Part shown: positions 24,127-32,305 of the stretch, piece after piece
Position numbering within the stretch: position 1 is the first letter of the stretch
Layout: each line of letters starts with the position of its first letter
From: Candidatus Hodarchaeota archaeon
GTDB lineage: Archaea; Asgardarchaeota; Heimdallarchaeia; Hodarchaeales; Hodarchaeaceae
DNA length: 52,303 bases
Reading direction: 5' to 3'
Assembly (NCBI GenBank): GCA_016839785.1
Contig: JAEOTQ010000114.1
Location: 1-52,303, forward strand
The notes under the pieces: generated by a model
What the model was told of the DNA's origin: nothing
The model's database searches: none
Seen by the model: only the letters and a program-made list of their open reading frames with translations
Translations under genes and position numbers: made by a program

Positions 24127-24597
24127 TCACTCAAGCATTAAGTAGCTTTGATTTCGTATAAAAAGTGTCAGAAGCCCCTTTTTTCTAGCTAGTCGCTTTA
24201 ACTGTCTGTCATTTGTAGCGATTATCCCAGTATATCTTTTCCCATATTCTAAAAGGACAAAATCAATATTCCTGTGATTATAATCTGTTTTCCAAATCTT
24301 ACATTCTTTTTCTACATATAAAAGGGCAATCTGAGCTTCTTTTTCAACTTTAATTTTCCCACTCTGACGAAGCTTATTCAACTCATATAAAATGGGTTCT
24401 AGAACAATTAACTCCCTTTTACCTGGTAGAACTCGGTCTAGTTCATAGGTTAAATTGAAACTTGCCATTTGGCCAATGGCCATTAGAAAATTAGTATCCA
24501 GAAATATAACTTTTTCAGATTCTCCAAAGGACGAGATTATTATCCCGACCGTTGTTCTTTTCCACCTGTGATAGTGCCCCACCCGATCAAGCGCCAT
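24127..24597 (-). CDS. PIN-domain nuclease, Fcf1/Utp24-like
   Basis: A PIN-fold protein with VIFLDTNFLMA (first acidic residue), ILYELNKL, and IATNDRQLKRLARKKG with the later acidic residue. These fit the archaeal Fcf1-like group implicated in rRNA processing. It is encoded directly after eS6 and aIF2-gamma, the usual archaeal context for this family. The only ATG upstream of the domain is at 24597, inside the aIF2-gamma gene with a 58-base overlap. No ATG, GTG or TTG occurs in frame between there and the domain, so either this overlap or a non-standard start (for example ATA) is used. Confidence 0.8.
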   Translation of the reverse strand: MALDRVGHYHRWKRTTVGIIISSFGESEKVIFLDTNFLMAIGQMASFNLTYELDRVLPGKRELIVLEPILYELNKLRQSGKIKVEKEAQIALLYVEKECKIWKTDYNHRNIDFVLLEYGKRYTGIIATNDRQLKRLARKKGLLTLFIRNQSYLMLE

Positions 24598-26072
24598 CTT
24601 CTATCTATCTGACGACTAATTGCGATTCTTACTCCAGTTTCAACACACACAGGAAGGCGTAAGTTAATTGCTACTTTTCCTTTTGCAACCATTACTACTT
24701 TGCCAACAGTTTTTGCGGTCCCAACGCTTAACATAAGATTTTCATTCATTTCTATATTCTGAACAGTGCTTTGAGATTCACTTCCAACTACACGCTCTAG
24801 TAAGTGTGATTCAAACTCTAAAGTGTCCCAACTAGGTGGCAATGACTCAGAGTAACCAACTATTTGTCCTACTAACATATCGCTCTTTGTTAGAGCTGGG
24901 TCAAGATTAGTACCAATACCAATTAATCCCCCGGGATGAGCGATTTCTAATTCCCCGAACCCTGAACGTAAGCTCACGATTTTTGTGTTTAAGAATTTAT
25001 ATTTATTCCCTCTTCTAACCCCTGGACGTATTTGTATATCATCTCCCACTGAAAATTTTCCTTGGATAATACTGCCTCCGACCACACCCCCTTTGAGCTT
25101 TTCAGGTGATTGTCCTGGTTTATTCACATCAAATGATCGAGCTACAAGCATTTGAGGGGGAAGATCTGCATCTCTTGGAGGTGTTGGAAGATTTTCTTCT
25201 ATACTTTGAATCAATAAATCGATATTAGAGTGATGTACTGCACTGATAGGGATAACTGGTGAATTCTTAGCAGAAGTTGTCGAAATGAACTTTTTTAAAT
25301 CTTTAAAGTTCTTAACAGCTTCCTTTTCAGTAGCTAATTCTATTTTATTTTGACAAACTATAACTTTCTCCATCCCTATTATGTCCATGGCAGCTAAATG
25401 TTCACGAGTTTGCGGCATGGGTACTCGTTCATTTGTGGCTACAACTAGAATAGCACCATCCATAATACTCGCTCCAGAAAGCATTGTAGCCATAAGTACT
25501 TCGTGGCCAGGCGCATCTACGAAAGCTACACGTCTTAATAATTCAGTTTTCTTCCCACAATTTGGACACTCTTTCTTTGTTGTATACTTTGTAGGCGCCT
25601 CACATTTTGGACATTCACGGAATTCTGTTTCTGCATATCCAAGACGAATAGAAATTCCTCTCCGGATTTCCTCACTATGAGTGTCTGGAAATTTTCCCGT
25701 TAGAGCTTGTGTTAAAGTGGATTTACCATGATCAACGTGCCCAATCATACCCAAACTAATTTCTGCTTGATTCTGTATCTCATCCGAAGTTAATTTCTTT
25801 GTAGAAGTTTTTTTCTTCGACTTTGGCGTTGATTTAGTGGGTTGCTTTGTAGAAGTTTTCGTGGATTTCGTTGTCTCTTTTTTTGTTGTCGTCTTCTTGG
25901 GTGTCGCTTTTTTAACTGGTGTTTTTGCAGAGGTTTTCTTTGCTTTCGTTGATGTTGTCTTTGTTGCTTTCTTAGCTGCAGTCTTTGACGATTTAGTGGA
26001 CTCTACCTCTTCTGATTTAGATAGGGTAGCTTCTTCCTTGCTTGTGGTTGCTTTCTTCTTTCGCGGCGACAT
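24540..26072 (-). CDS. eif2g: Translation initiation factor aIF2, gamma subunit, with basic N-terminal extension
   Basis: The GTPase subunit of aIF2, which carries initiator Met-tRNA to the ribosome. It has the P-loop GMIGHVDHGKST, switch RRGISIRLGYAE, a zinc knuckle (ECPKC and ECPNC), FVDAPGHEVLM and the NKIE motif (CQNKIEL), followed by two beta-barrel domains. The first 98 residues are atypical: almost only lysine, threonine, serine and alanine with short repeats such as KKTTTKKETTKSTK, like a histone-H1 tail. The family normally starts only a few residues before the GTPase domain. ATG with GAGGA upstream supports the long start. It lies in an operon with eS6 (20 bases upstream) and the PIN protein. 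Confidence 0.95.
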   Translation of the reverse strand: MSPRKKKATTSKEEATLSKSEEVESTKSSKTAAKKATKTTSTKAKKTSAKTPVKKATPKKTTTKKETTKSTKTSTKQPTKSTPKSKKKTSTKKLTSDEIQNQAEISLGMIGHVDHGKSTLTQALTGKFPDTHSEEIRRGISIRLGYAETEFRECPKCEAPTKYTTKKECPNCGKKTELLRRVAFVDAPGHEVLMATMLSGASIMDGAILVVATNERVPMPQTREHLAAMDIIGMEKVIVCQNKIELATEKEAVKNFKDLKKFISTTSAKNSPVIPISAVHHSNIDLLIQSIEENLPTPPRDADLPPQMLVARSFDVNKPGQSPEKLKGGVVGGSIIQGKFSVGDDIQIRPGVRRGNKYKFLNTKIVSLRSGFGELEIAHPGGLIGIGTNLDPALTKSDMLVGQIVGYSESLPPSWDTLEFESHLLERVVGSESQSTVQNIEMNENLMLSVGTAKTVGKVVMVAKGKVAINLRLPVCVETGVRIAISRQIDRRWRLIGWGTITGGKEQRSG

Positions 26073-26092
26073 AAGAATCCTCGAAGTTAAGT

Positions 26093-26467
26093 TTACAGTA
26101 ACTCTTCTATGGGGCTACTACCTCTTTCGGTAATTTTCAGATTAATCTGATAAATATCTTCACTAATCAAAGATCCCCGGACACGTTTTCGTCTTCTCCT
26201 TCCTTTCCGTTGCGGTTTGTATCCTACTCCTCTGTGACCAATGAGTATTCGTTTAGGCATTGCACCTTCTACACCTGGAGCCATAGGAAAACCTGAATGA
26301 TCAGAACCGCCAGTTATTTTGAATTTATATCCTTCAAAACCAATAGTTGAACCTTCGAGCTCGTCACCAACCGACATTCCGATTAATGGACGAGTCATGG
26401 CGTCCTCATCTATTTCCTTCTTATAGCTCTGTTTGGCATCAGCTAAATTTAATTGAAATCGAACCAT
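26093..26467 (-). CDS. rps6e: Ribosomal protein eS6
   Basis: A 124-residue small-subunit ribosomal protein of archaeal length. Typical elements are FQLNLADAKQSYK, IGMSVGDELEG, FKITGGSDHSGFPM, and RILIGHRGVGYKP followed by a block of arginine and lysine. First gene of the operon with aIF2-gamma and the PIN-domain protein, a conserved archaeal order. Confidence 0.96.
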   Translation of the reverse strand: MVRFQLNLADAKQSYKKEIDEDAMTRPLIGMSVGDELEGSTIGFEGYKFKITGGSDHSGFPMAPGVEGAMPKRILIGHRGVGYKPQRKGRRRRKRVRGSLISEDIYQINLKITERGSSPIEELL

Positions 26468-26657
26468 GTTATCATCTCTAACCTTTTTATATTACTACGA
26501 AGGTGTATATTCGATGTAACCAGTAGTAGTATCGTTAACAGGTCAATGGTGTCATTAGATGTTCTTAAGCTCCAGATTCTTATTTCTTCTGATGAAAGAT
26601 TTTAAGTCTTTACCGAAGAGCATTTTCCCATTAATTTGATTGCTTGAGAAAAAAAAA

Positions 26658-28451
26658 TCAGAAAGCCCAATATTTATTCACAGTTCTTCTCTTTATTTCA
26701 ATGAGCTCACTTAATGCATCCATTTCTGATCCAGAAAGGATTTTATCATTTAAAATCTTCCGAGCATGAGTCTCTGGGACATTTACCCAAAGCTCATCGT
26801 CTTCTTTAACCTGACGACCAGCAGTAGGACCTTTGATCGCTACAGCAACTTGATTACCAACATCAGCTTTAGGTAAATTTTCTCCACGGTCCTGAATTTG
26901 CAATAGATGTCCAATTACTTTATTATCTCTATTAACCAGATCGACTTTTGGTGTTAAAATTCCGGATAGGACTTCTACACCTACAATACAAGGTTTACAC
27001 TGCCTAAAAATAAAAGGAAGGACTTTAATTTTTGAGGGTCTAACGATATCTTTCAGAGCCTCAAGTTCTTCTTCTTGTTGAATCTTATATTGATATTCTT
27101 GATATTCTTCACTTAATTGATATATAATATCACTTTGCAAAATTGGAATATCTAATCTATTTCCTTCCTCCTGTGCGTCCTCGAGGACTGTGGTTCTAAA
27201 AGCGAGGATAATGCCAAAGGTCTTATCTTTTTCTTTGGAAAGAGAGGCTTGGTAAATATCTTTTTTTGTTACATCACCTACTGCAGCAAAGCGTATCTGA
27301 ATACTCGAATCTCTTAAGAAGTTTACAAGTGCTTCTAACGAACCTAACGCATCAGCTTTAACAATTACGCCAGCATCATCTGTTTCCACAAGGATACTTG
27401 CTAGTTCATCTTTAATCCTTTGTACTGCTTCACCCTCGCTTTTCTTTGTGACTACATACAACGAGGATCCTGCAATTGCATCTTCTAGCTCTGGAGCAAC
27501 AATCTTTACTCCTATTGCAGCTATTGCCTCGTCAACATTTTCAAATTTGTTTCGTGGATCACGAATCTCATCTAAGTCTTTCGGTAATAAGAGTGCACGT
27601 ACTTTGGTGGATATCACTCCATTCTTTCCAGCTAGCACAATTTGGGAATTATTTCGAATAATTCCATCAAAGAGGATTACATCAAGGGTTGTACCGAGCC
27701 CAACTTCTTTTTTAACTTCAAGAACTACGCCTTTTCCACTGTCGAGATGAAGTTCCAGCTGTGTTTTAAGATACTGCTCTGTTAAAGTTGCCAAAACAAG
27801 GAATAATTCGGGGATTCCTTCTCCTGTAACAGCAGAGGTGGGAATGATTGCAATTTTTTTTGCAAAGTTCTTTATCTTGTCGTACCTCTCTGGTTCCAAT
27901 TTGAAATGGCTAAGTTCAGCCATAATTTCGTATATGACTGTTTGGAGAGCATCCTGAGTACTCTTAGACTGTTTTTTTAATGACTGCATTAGTGACAACT
28001 TAGGAAAACTTCTCCAACCAGGTAGTCGATCTATCTTATTTGCTGCTATTAGAAAAGGTACCTTATTTCGGACTAGAATTCTTAATGACTCAACTGTTTG
28101 GGGTTGAATTCCACGACGTACGTCAATTACCAGAATTGAAAAATTTGCGGTGCTAGCCCCTCTTGATCTTAAATTCATAAATGCTGCATGACCTGGAGTA
28201 TCAATTATTAGAATTCCCGGGATCTGTAGGCTTGCCTTCTTGTCTCCCAGTAGTTTCCCACATAATGTAGTGACCGTATCAATAGGGAAAAAACTTGCAC
28301 CAATATGCTGAGTTATTCCTCCTGTTTCTCGTGCCTGTACTGCTGTACCTCTTACTTTATCTAGCAAACTAGTTTTTCCAGAATCAACATGACCCAAGAT
28401 AACGGTAATTGGACTCCTCATTAATTCTTTTGATTCGTTTTCTTCTGTCAA
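26658..28451 (-). CDS. infB: Translation initiation factor aIF5B
   Basis: The archaeal/eukaryotic IF2-type GTPase that promotes subunit joining. It has the P-loop ILGHVDSGKTSLLDKVRGT, the switch GGITQHIGASFFP, IDTPGHAAFMNLR and the G4 motif NKIDR. Two beta-barrel domains, the domain III linker and the C-terminal helix follow. The length of about 597 residues is usual for archaea. GTG at 28460 and TTG at 28451 are both possible. I prefer TTG because GGAGTGA lies five bases upstream of it, whereas the GTG is inside that ribosome-binding site. Confidence 0.96.
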   Translation of the reverse strand: MTEENESKELMRSPITVILGHVDSGKTSLLDKVRGTAVQARETGGITQHIGASFFPIDTVTTLCGKLLGDKKASLQIPGILIIDTPGHAAFMNLRSRGASTANFSILVIDVRRGIQPQTVESLRILVRNKVPFLIAANKIDRLPGWRSFPKLSLMQSLKKQSKSTQDALQTVIYEIMAELSHFKLEPERYDKIKNFAKKIAIIPTSAVTGEGIPELFLVLATLTEQYLKTQLELHLDSGKGVVLEVKKEVGLGTTLDVILFDGIIRNNSQIVLAGKNGVISTKVRALLLPKDLDEIRDPRNKFENVDEAIAAIGVKIVAPELEDAIAGSSLYVVTKKSEGEAVQRIKDELASILVETDDAGVIVKADALGSLEALVNFLRDSSIQIRFAAVGDVTKKDIYQASLSKEKDKTFGIILAFRTTVLEDAQEEGNRLDIPILQSDIIYQLSEEYQEYQYKIQQEEELEALKDIVRPSKIKVLPFIFRQCKPCIVGVEVLSGILTPKVDLVNRDNKVIGHLLQIQDRGENLPKADVGNQVAVAIKGPTAGRQVKEDDELWVNVPETHARKILNDKILSGSEMDALSELIEIKRRTVNKYWAF

Positions 28452-28735
28452 TATATTCACTCCAGCGTTTTCTCAATTCCCTGACGTATCAATCTGTAAC
28501 TTGATAAAAGAAAATAGGGATATATTGAATTTAAAATTATAATTAAATTCATTCCATTCTGATAAATCGACTTACTCGCCTAAATTCGGTCATGAGAACC
28601 TATTCGAGTAGCTATCAGTCATGAAATAGAAAATCCTTACACATTGAATTACTTACCGTTGATTGAAAGCGAAAATTTATGACCATTTTAGTAGCGTATT
28701 GGTTTGTATAAGAACTATACGGAGACTGTTCATCC

Positions 28736-29143
28736 TTGCGCAGGGACAATACTCATTATTTCATTTATCCAGAATATTTTGATAAATCACTTAAACGTAG
28801 CGAAGGAAGAAGATTACCCATTGTTGATTCAGTGGAAAATCCTTCGCTATTAGAAATTCGATTAGCGGCAGAAAAATTAGGTCTTGATTACGAAATTAGA
28901 GAATCTGGAAGCTATCCACGCCAATGGTGGGATCCAAAAGGACTGATTCTCGTTGAGAAAAAGGAATCGAAATTAAAAACGATACGGAAGATAAGTTTTG
29001 AAATCGAGAAGAATATCAAACCTGCCCTTGAGAAGAAAAGAAAAGAGGTCAAAGAAGCGAAAAAGAAAAAAACTTCCAGACCCAAAATTACAGCTTCGAT
29101 GAAGAAAACACAGTCAGAATTTCGTCCAAAACGACGAAGATAA
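28736..29143 (+). CDS. srp19: Signal recognition particle protein SRP19
   Basis: A 135-residue SRP19, which binds 7S RNA and assists assembly of SRP54. Visible family elements are IYPEYFDKSLKRSEGRRLP and SYPRQWWDPKGLILVE. A lysine-rich C-terminal extension of about 50 residues follows. The start is TTG at 28736. No 7S RNA gene was recognised in this window. It leads a run of plus-strand RNA-related genes. Confidence 0.9.
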   Translation: MRRDNTHYFIYPEYFDKSLKRSEGRRLPIVDSVENPSLLEIRLAAEKLGLDYEIRESGSYPRQWWDPKGLILVEKKESKLKTIRKISFEIEKNIKPALEKKRKEVKEAKKKKTSRPKITASMKKTQSEFRPKRRR

Positions 29144-29277
29144 GAACAGTGCTTCGAAATTTCAAAATTAATTAACTCTAAAAGCCTTCATAGGTTCCGT
29201 ATGAAACAAATATTTCAAACTTTTAAGTAACGACAAAGGTTTCAGCAATGTATGCATTTTGTTGAGGGGAGGTTAGA

Positions 29278-29919
29278 ATGAGAAAAAGACGTGATGTATA
29301 TACGAAACGAGCAAAACAGGAGGGCCATCGGAGCCGTGCATATTACAAGCTGCAACAATTAGACAGGAAATACAAGATTTTTCATCCCAAACAATTAATC
29401 ATCGATCTTTGTGGAGCACCTGGTGGGTTTTCTCAAGTAGCTCGAGATTGTACAAATGGAAACGTATCCATAATTCTAGTAGATCTTGCTAGAATAAAAC
29501 CCATGCCTGGAATCAATAATATAATAAAAGGAGATATCACTGACCAATCCACGGTGCTGAAAATTCGTGAAGTAGTAGAGAGAAATCGATCCATTCATAA
29601 AGAAATTGTCGTTCTTGCTGATTGTTCACCAAATGTCTCGGGAAATTGGTCAACAGACCAAGCTATCCAAATATGGTTATCTGAGGTTGCACTTGGAATT
29701 TCCAATTATTTTATTGCAGCTAAGTTTGTATCCAAGGCGTTTCAAGGAGAAACATTCAATAAATTCATTGAAGAAGTGAAGACATATTATGAGGATGTAA
29801 AAATCAGAAAACCACGATCCTCAAGGAGAACCAGTGCAGAAGTCTATGTCATCGCGCAGAAGAGACGGGATTTAGAATTGAAATTATATGATTCAAATTC
29901 ACTCCTCGCTGATGAATGA
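29278..29919 (+). CDS. FtsJ/RlmE-family rRNA or tRNA 2'-O-methyltransferase
   Basis: A 213-residue SAM-dependent ribose methyltransferase. The catalytic K-D-K-E set is visible: Lys in SRAYYKLQQLD, Asp in VLADCSPNVSG, Lys in AKFVSKAFQGE, and Glu in SAEVYVIAQ. The SAM motif is IDLCGAPGGFSQVA. The ATG is preceded by GAGGGGAGG, a strong ribosome-binding site. Whether it modifies rRNA (RlmE role) or tRNA (Trm7 role) cannot be told from sequence alone. Confidence 0.94.
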   Translation: MRKRRDVYTKRAKQEGHRSRAYYKLQQLDRKYKIFHPKQLIIDLCGAPGGFSQVARDCTNGNVSIILVDLARIKPMPGINNIIKGDITDQSTVLKIREVVERNRSIHKEIVVLADCSPNVSGNWSTDQAIQIWLSEVALGISNYFIAAKFVSKAFQGETFNKFIEEVKTYYEDVKIRKPRSSRRTSAEVYVIAQKRRDLELKLYDSNSLLADE

Positions 29920-29930
29920 GATAATAAGTG

Positions 29931-31115
29931 ATGCAAATGAACCTTTCTAAGATCATCGAAGGAGGAAAAGATTATTATGTGCCCTCTCCAATTATTGATA
30001 GCACAGTTCCTCGAAAGTCAGATGATGTATTTTTTAATCCACACCAAAAGATTAATCGTGATCTTTCTGTTTTAGTGCTGAGAACTTATGCCAAGATAGA
30101 AAATAAAAATGACATAGCGATTTGTGAACCCTTTGGAGGAGTGGGTGTTAGGACTTGTCGTTATGCAGTGGAAGTTCCCTCTTCTACTATATATTACAAT
30201 GATGTTAATCCAAAAGCGTTCAGAATTGCGATGCACAATTTTTCTTTATTGCCAAAGCTCGAAAGAAATAAAGTATCTACATACAATAAGGAATTTACAG
30301 ACTTTTTGAATTCCTTATATCTTGATCAACCTATTATGGATTTTGTGGATATTGATCCTTATGGGACACCTATTCCATTTGTCCATCGAAGTCTTAAATT
30401 CGTTACGCTACAGGGATTACTTGCTTTCACAGCAACGGATTTAGCAAGTCTTTCAGGATTATATCCTAGGGCTATGTATGCAAAGTATGGTATTGGAATA
30501 TTTGAGGATCGGATAGGAAATGTTCATGAACTTGCTGCGCGTTCCTTAATCACTGGGATCCAACGAATTGGCTTGAATCAAAACCAATCTTTAATTCCAG
30601 TATTTACATTTTATTACCGACACTTTATTCGTACATTTATGATTAGAGTCCGAGGGGTTGATAGAGTCCTTGATCAAACAGGATTTCTCTGCAGATGTCA
30701 AAAATGTTCAACGATATTTCAAACACCACTTACACCTAAAGAGATACTATGTTCTTTCTGTGAAAGCAACCAAATTTTGAAAGTCGGTCCATTATATCTG
30801 GGCAAACTCCATAAAGATACATACTTATCATCTCTCAAGGATGAACCCCATATTAAAGCAATTAATGACACTAAAAGCATATTGAAAATTATTAATTTAA
30901 TAAATGAAGAAAACAAATTAAATATTCCTTGGTCTTACGATTTACCGACCGTAGCAAAAATAGTAAGTAAGCCTATTCCCCCCATGGACTTTATAATAGA
31001 GAAACTTAGTGAAATAGGATATAAATGTTATAATACTCATTACTCAGGTGTCAGTTTGAAAACAGATGCCAAATTCAGTGACCTTTGCAGTATTATTAGA
31101 AAAGCGAATGACTAA
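29931..31115 (+). CDS. trm1: tRNA (guanine26-N2)-dimethyltransferase Trm1
   Basis: A protein of about 394 residues that methylates G26 of tRNAs. It has the N-terminal VFFNPHQKINRDLSVL, the SAM-binding CEPFGGVGVRTCRYA, YYNDVNPKAF and the catalytic FVDIDPYGTPIPF. A four-cysteine zinc element (CRCQKC and CSFC) lies in the C-terminal domain. All are diagnostic for Trm1. The GTG at 29928 or the ATGs at 29931 and 29937 could start it. It follows the methyltransferase gene by 11 bases, so they are probably co-transcribed. Confidence 0.95.
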   Translation: MQMNLSKIIEGGKDYYVPSPIIDSTVPRKSDDVFFNPHQKINRDLSVLVLRTYAKIENKNDIAICEPFGGVGVRTCRYAVEVPSSTIYYNDVNPKAFRIAMHNFSLLPKLERNKVSTYNKEFTDFLNSLYLDQPIMDFVDIDPYGTPIPFVHRSLKFVTLQGLLAFTATDLASLSGLYPRAMYAKYGIGIFEDRIGNVHELAARSLITGIQRIGLNQNQSLIPVFTFYYRHFIRTFMIRVRGVDRVLDQTGFLCRCQKCSTIFQTPLTPKEILCSFCESNQILKVGPLYLGKLHKDTYLSSLKDEPHIKAINDTKSILKIINLINEENKLNIPWSYDLPTVAKIVSKPIPPMDFIIEKLSEIGYKCYNTHYSGVSLKTDAKFSDLCSIIRKAND

Positions 31116-31229
31116 TGGGAATTTGAAATCTTCCGAAAAAAGATTTATTCTTAATTCAAAATTCTCCATTCGGAAAAAGAATAACGTGTAATTCCATTAA
31201 TGTATGGATAAAAAGATTGGTAATATATC

Positions 31230-31342
31230 AGGGACGTAGTCTAGCATGGTTTTAATTGTTTTCTGGAATAACACAGAATCAATGACTAGATGATTCTTGG
31301 TTTGGGACCAAGAGGTCGCGGGTTCGAATCCCGTCGTCCCTA
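31230..31342 (+). tRNA. tRNA-Pro (TGG) with an intron in the D-loop
   Basis: The acceptor stem AGGGACG pairs with CGTCCCT. The anticodon stem CTTGG/CCAAG encloses TTTGGGA, giving anticodon TGG. The T-arm is GCGGGTTCGAATCCCGT. The D-arm begins TAGTCTAGCATGG and resumes at ATGATT. About 40 extra bases between them (roughly 31249-31288) form an intron at a non-canonical position around base 20. The insert can fold with nested pairs ATTG/CAAT and TTCTG/CAGAA, as a bulge-helix-bulge substrate would. Exact splice points are uncertain by a base or two. Confidence 0.9.
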
Positions 31343-31411
31343 CTTTTCTTATTCGGTTTAATGTTTTCTTATTAAATAAAAGAATGCTATTCACTTTGGA
31401 TCGCGTATATC

Positions 31412-32287
31412 ATGCAAGATTTATCAATGAAGGGAAAGATTTGTATGATCACTGGCGCAAATAGTGGAATAGGGAAAATTACAGCTCTTGAACTTGGTAA
31501 ATTAGGAAGCCATATCATAATGGTCTGTCGGGATCAGGAAAAAGGAAGAATAGCCCAAAAAGAGCTTATGGAGGAAACAGGCAATCCAGATATCGATCTA
31601 TACCTTGCAGATTTAGCTTCCCAATCCTCTATCAAATCTTTTGTTAGAAAATTTCAGGAAAAGTATAACGAGTTACACATCCTAATAAATAATGCAGGGA
31701 CTATAACAAAAAAGTGGATTGCAACAGAGGATGGGATTGAAAGGACTTTTGCTGTTAATCATCTTGCCCCTTTTCTCTTAACAAATCTTCTTCTCGATCT
31801 CTTAATGAAAGGAGCTCCTTCGAGAATCATTACAGTCAGTTCAGGTATGCATTATTCAAAACCTATTAACTTCAATGATATTCAATCAAAAAGAAAGTAT
31901 AAGAATATGAAAGCATACTCAATCTCAAAACTAGCGAATATCCTTTTCACGTATGAACTCCATAATCGCTTACAAACCTCTGGAAAATTGGGGATTACTG
32001 CAAATGTTGTTCATCCAGGCTTCACTCGAACTAGTTTTGGGAAAGAGGGACTTTCTTTATTACAGCGGATTGGATTAATGGCAATTCATCCTATAATGGC
32101 AGTTTCTCCCAAAATCGGGGCAGAAACATCTATCTATTTAGCTTCCTCTCCAGAGATAAGAAACACCAGTGGCAAATATTTTGTCAAAAAAGAAATAGTA
32201 AAGTCCACTCAAATATCTTATGATCGTGAGAGTCAGAAACATTTATGGAATGTCAGTGAAAAGATGACTGGACTTACAACCATCTGA
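31412..32287 (+). CDS. Short-chain dehydrogenase/reductase (retinol dehydrogenase-like)
   Basis: A 291-residue SDR oxidoreductase. The Rossmann motif is ITGANSGIGKITA, then CRDQEKG (NADP-type basic residue), LADLAS, ILINNAG, the catalytic serine in ITVSSGMHYS and YSISKLAN with the Tyr/Lys pair. The layout resembles retinol dehydrogenase-type SDRs and WW-oxidoreductase. The substrate is unknown. It stands between tRNA-Pro and the convergent RPA gene. Confidence 0.93.
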   Translation: MQDLSMKGKICMITGANSGIGKITALELGKLGSHIIMVCRDQEKGRIAQKELMEETGNPDIDLYLADLASQSSIKSFVRKFQEKYNELHILINNAGTITKKWIATEDGIERTFAVNHLAPFLLTNLLLDLLMKGAPSRIITVSSGMHYSKPINFNDIQSKRKYKNMKAYSISKLANILFTYELHNRLQTSGKLGITANVVHPGFTRTSFGKEGLSLLQRIGLMAIHPIMAVSPKIGAETSIYLASSPEIRNTSGKYFVKKEIVKSTQISYDRESQKHLWNVSEKMTGLTTI

Positions 32288-32305
32288 GAAAGATCTAAAA
32301 TAATC

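Noticed and set aside
31197-31394. Minus-strand reading frame of 65 residues with a T-G-F-E-P-A-T-S motif
   Set aside because: It is the antisense of the tRNA-Pro gene, a well-known artefact of tRNA T-arms, and not a protein gene.
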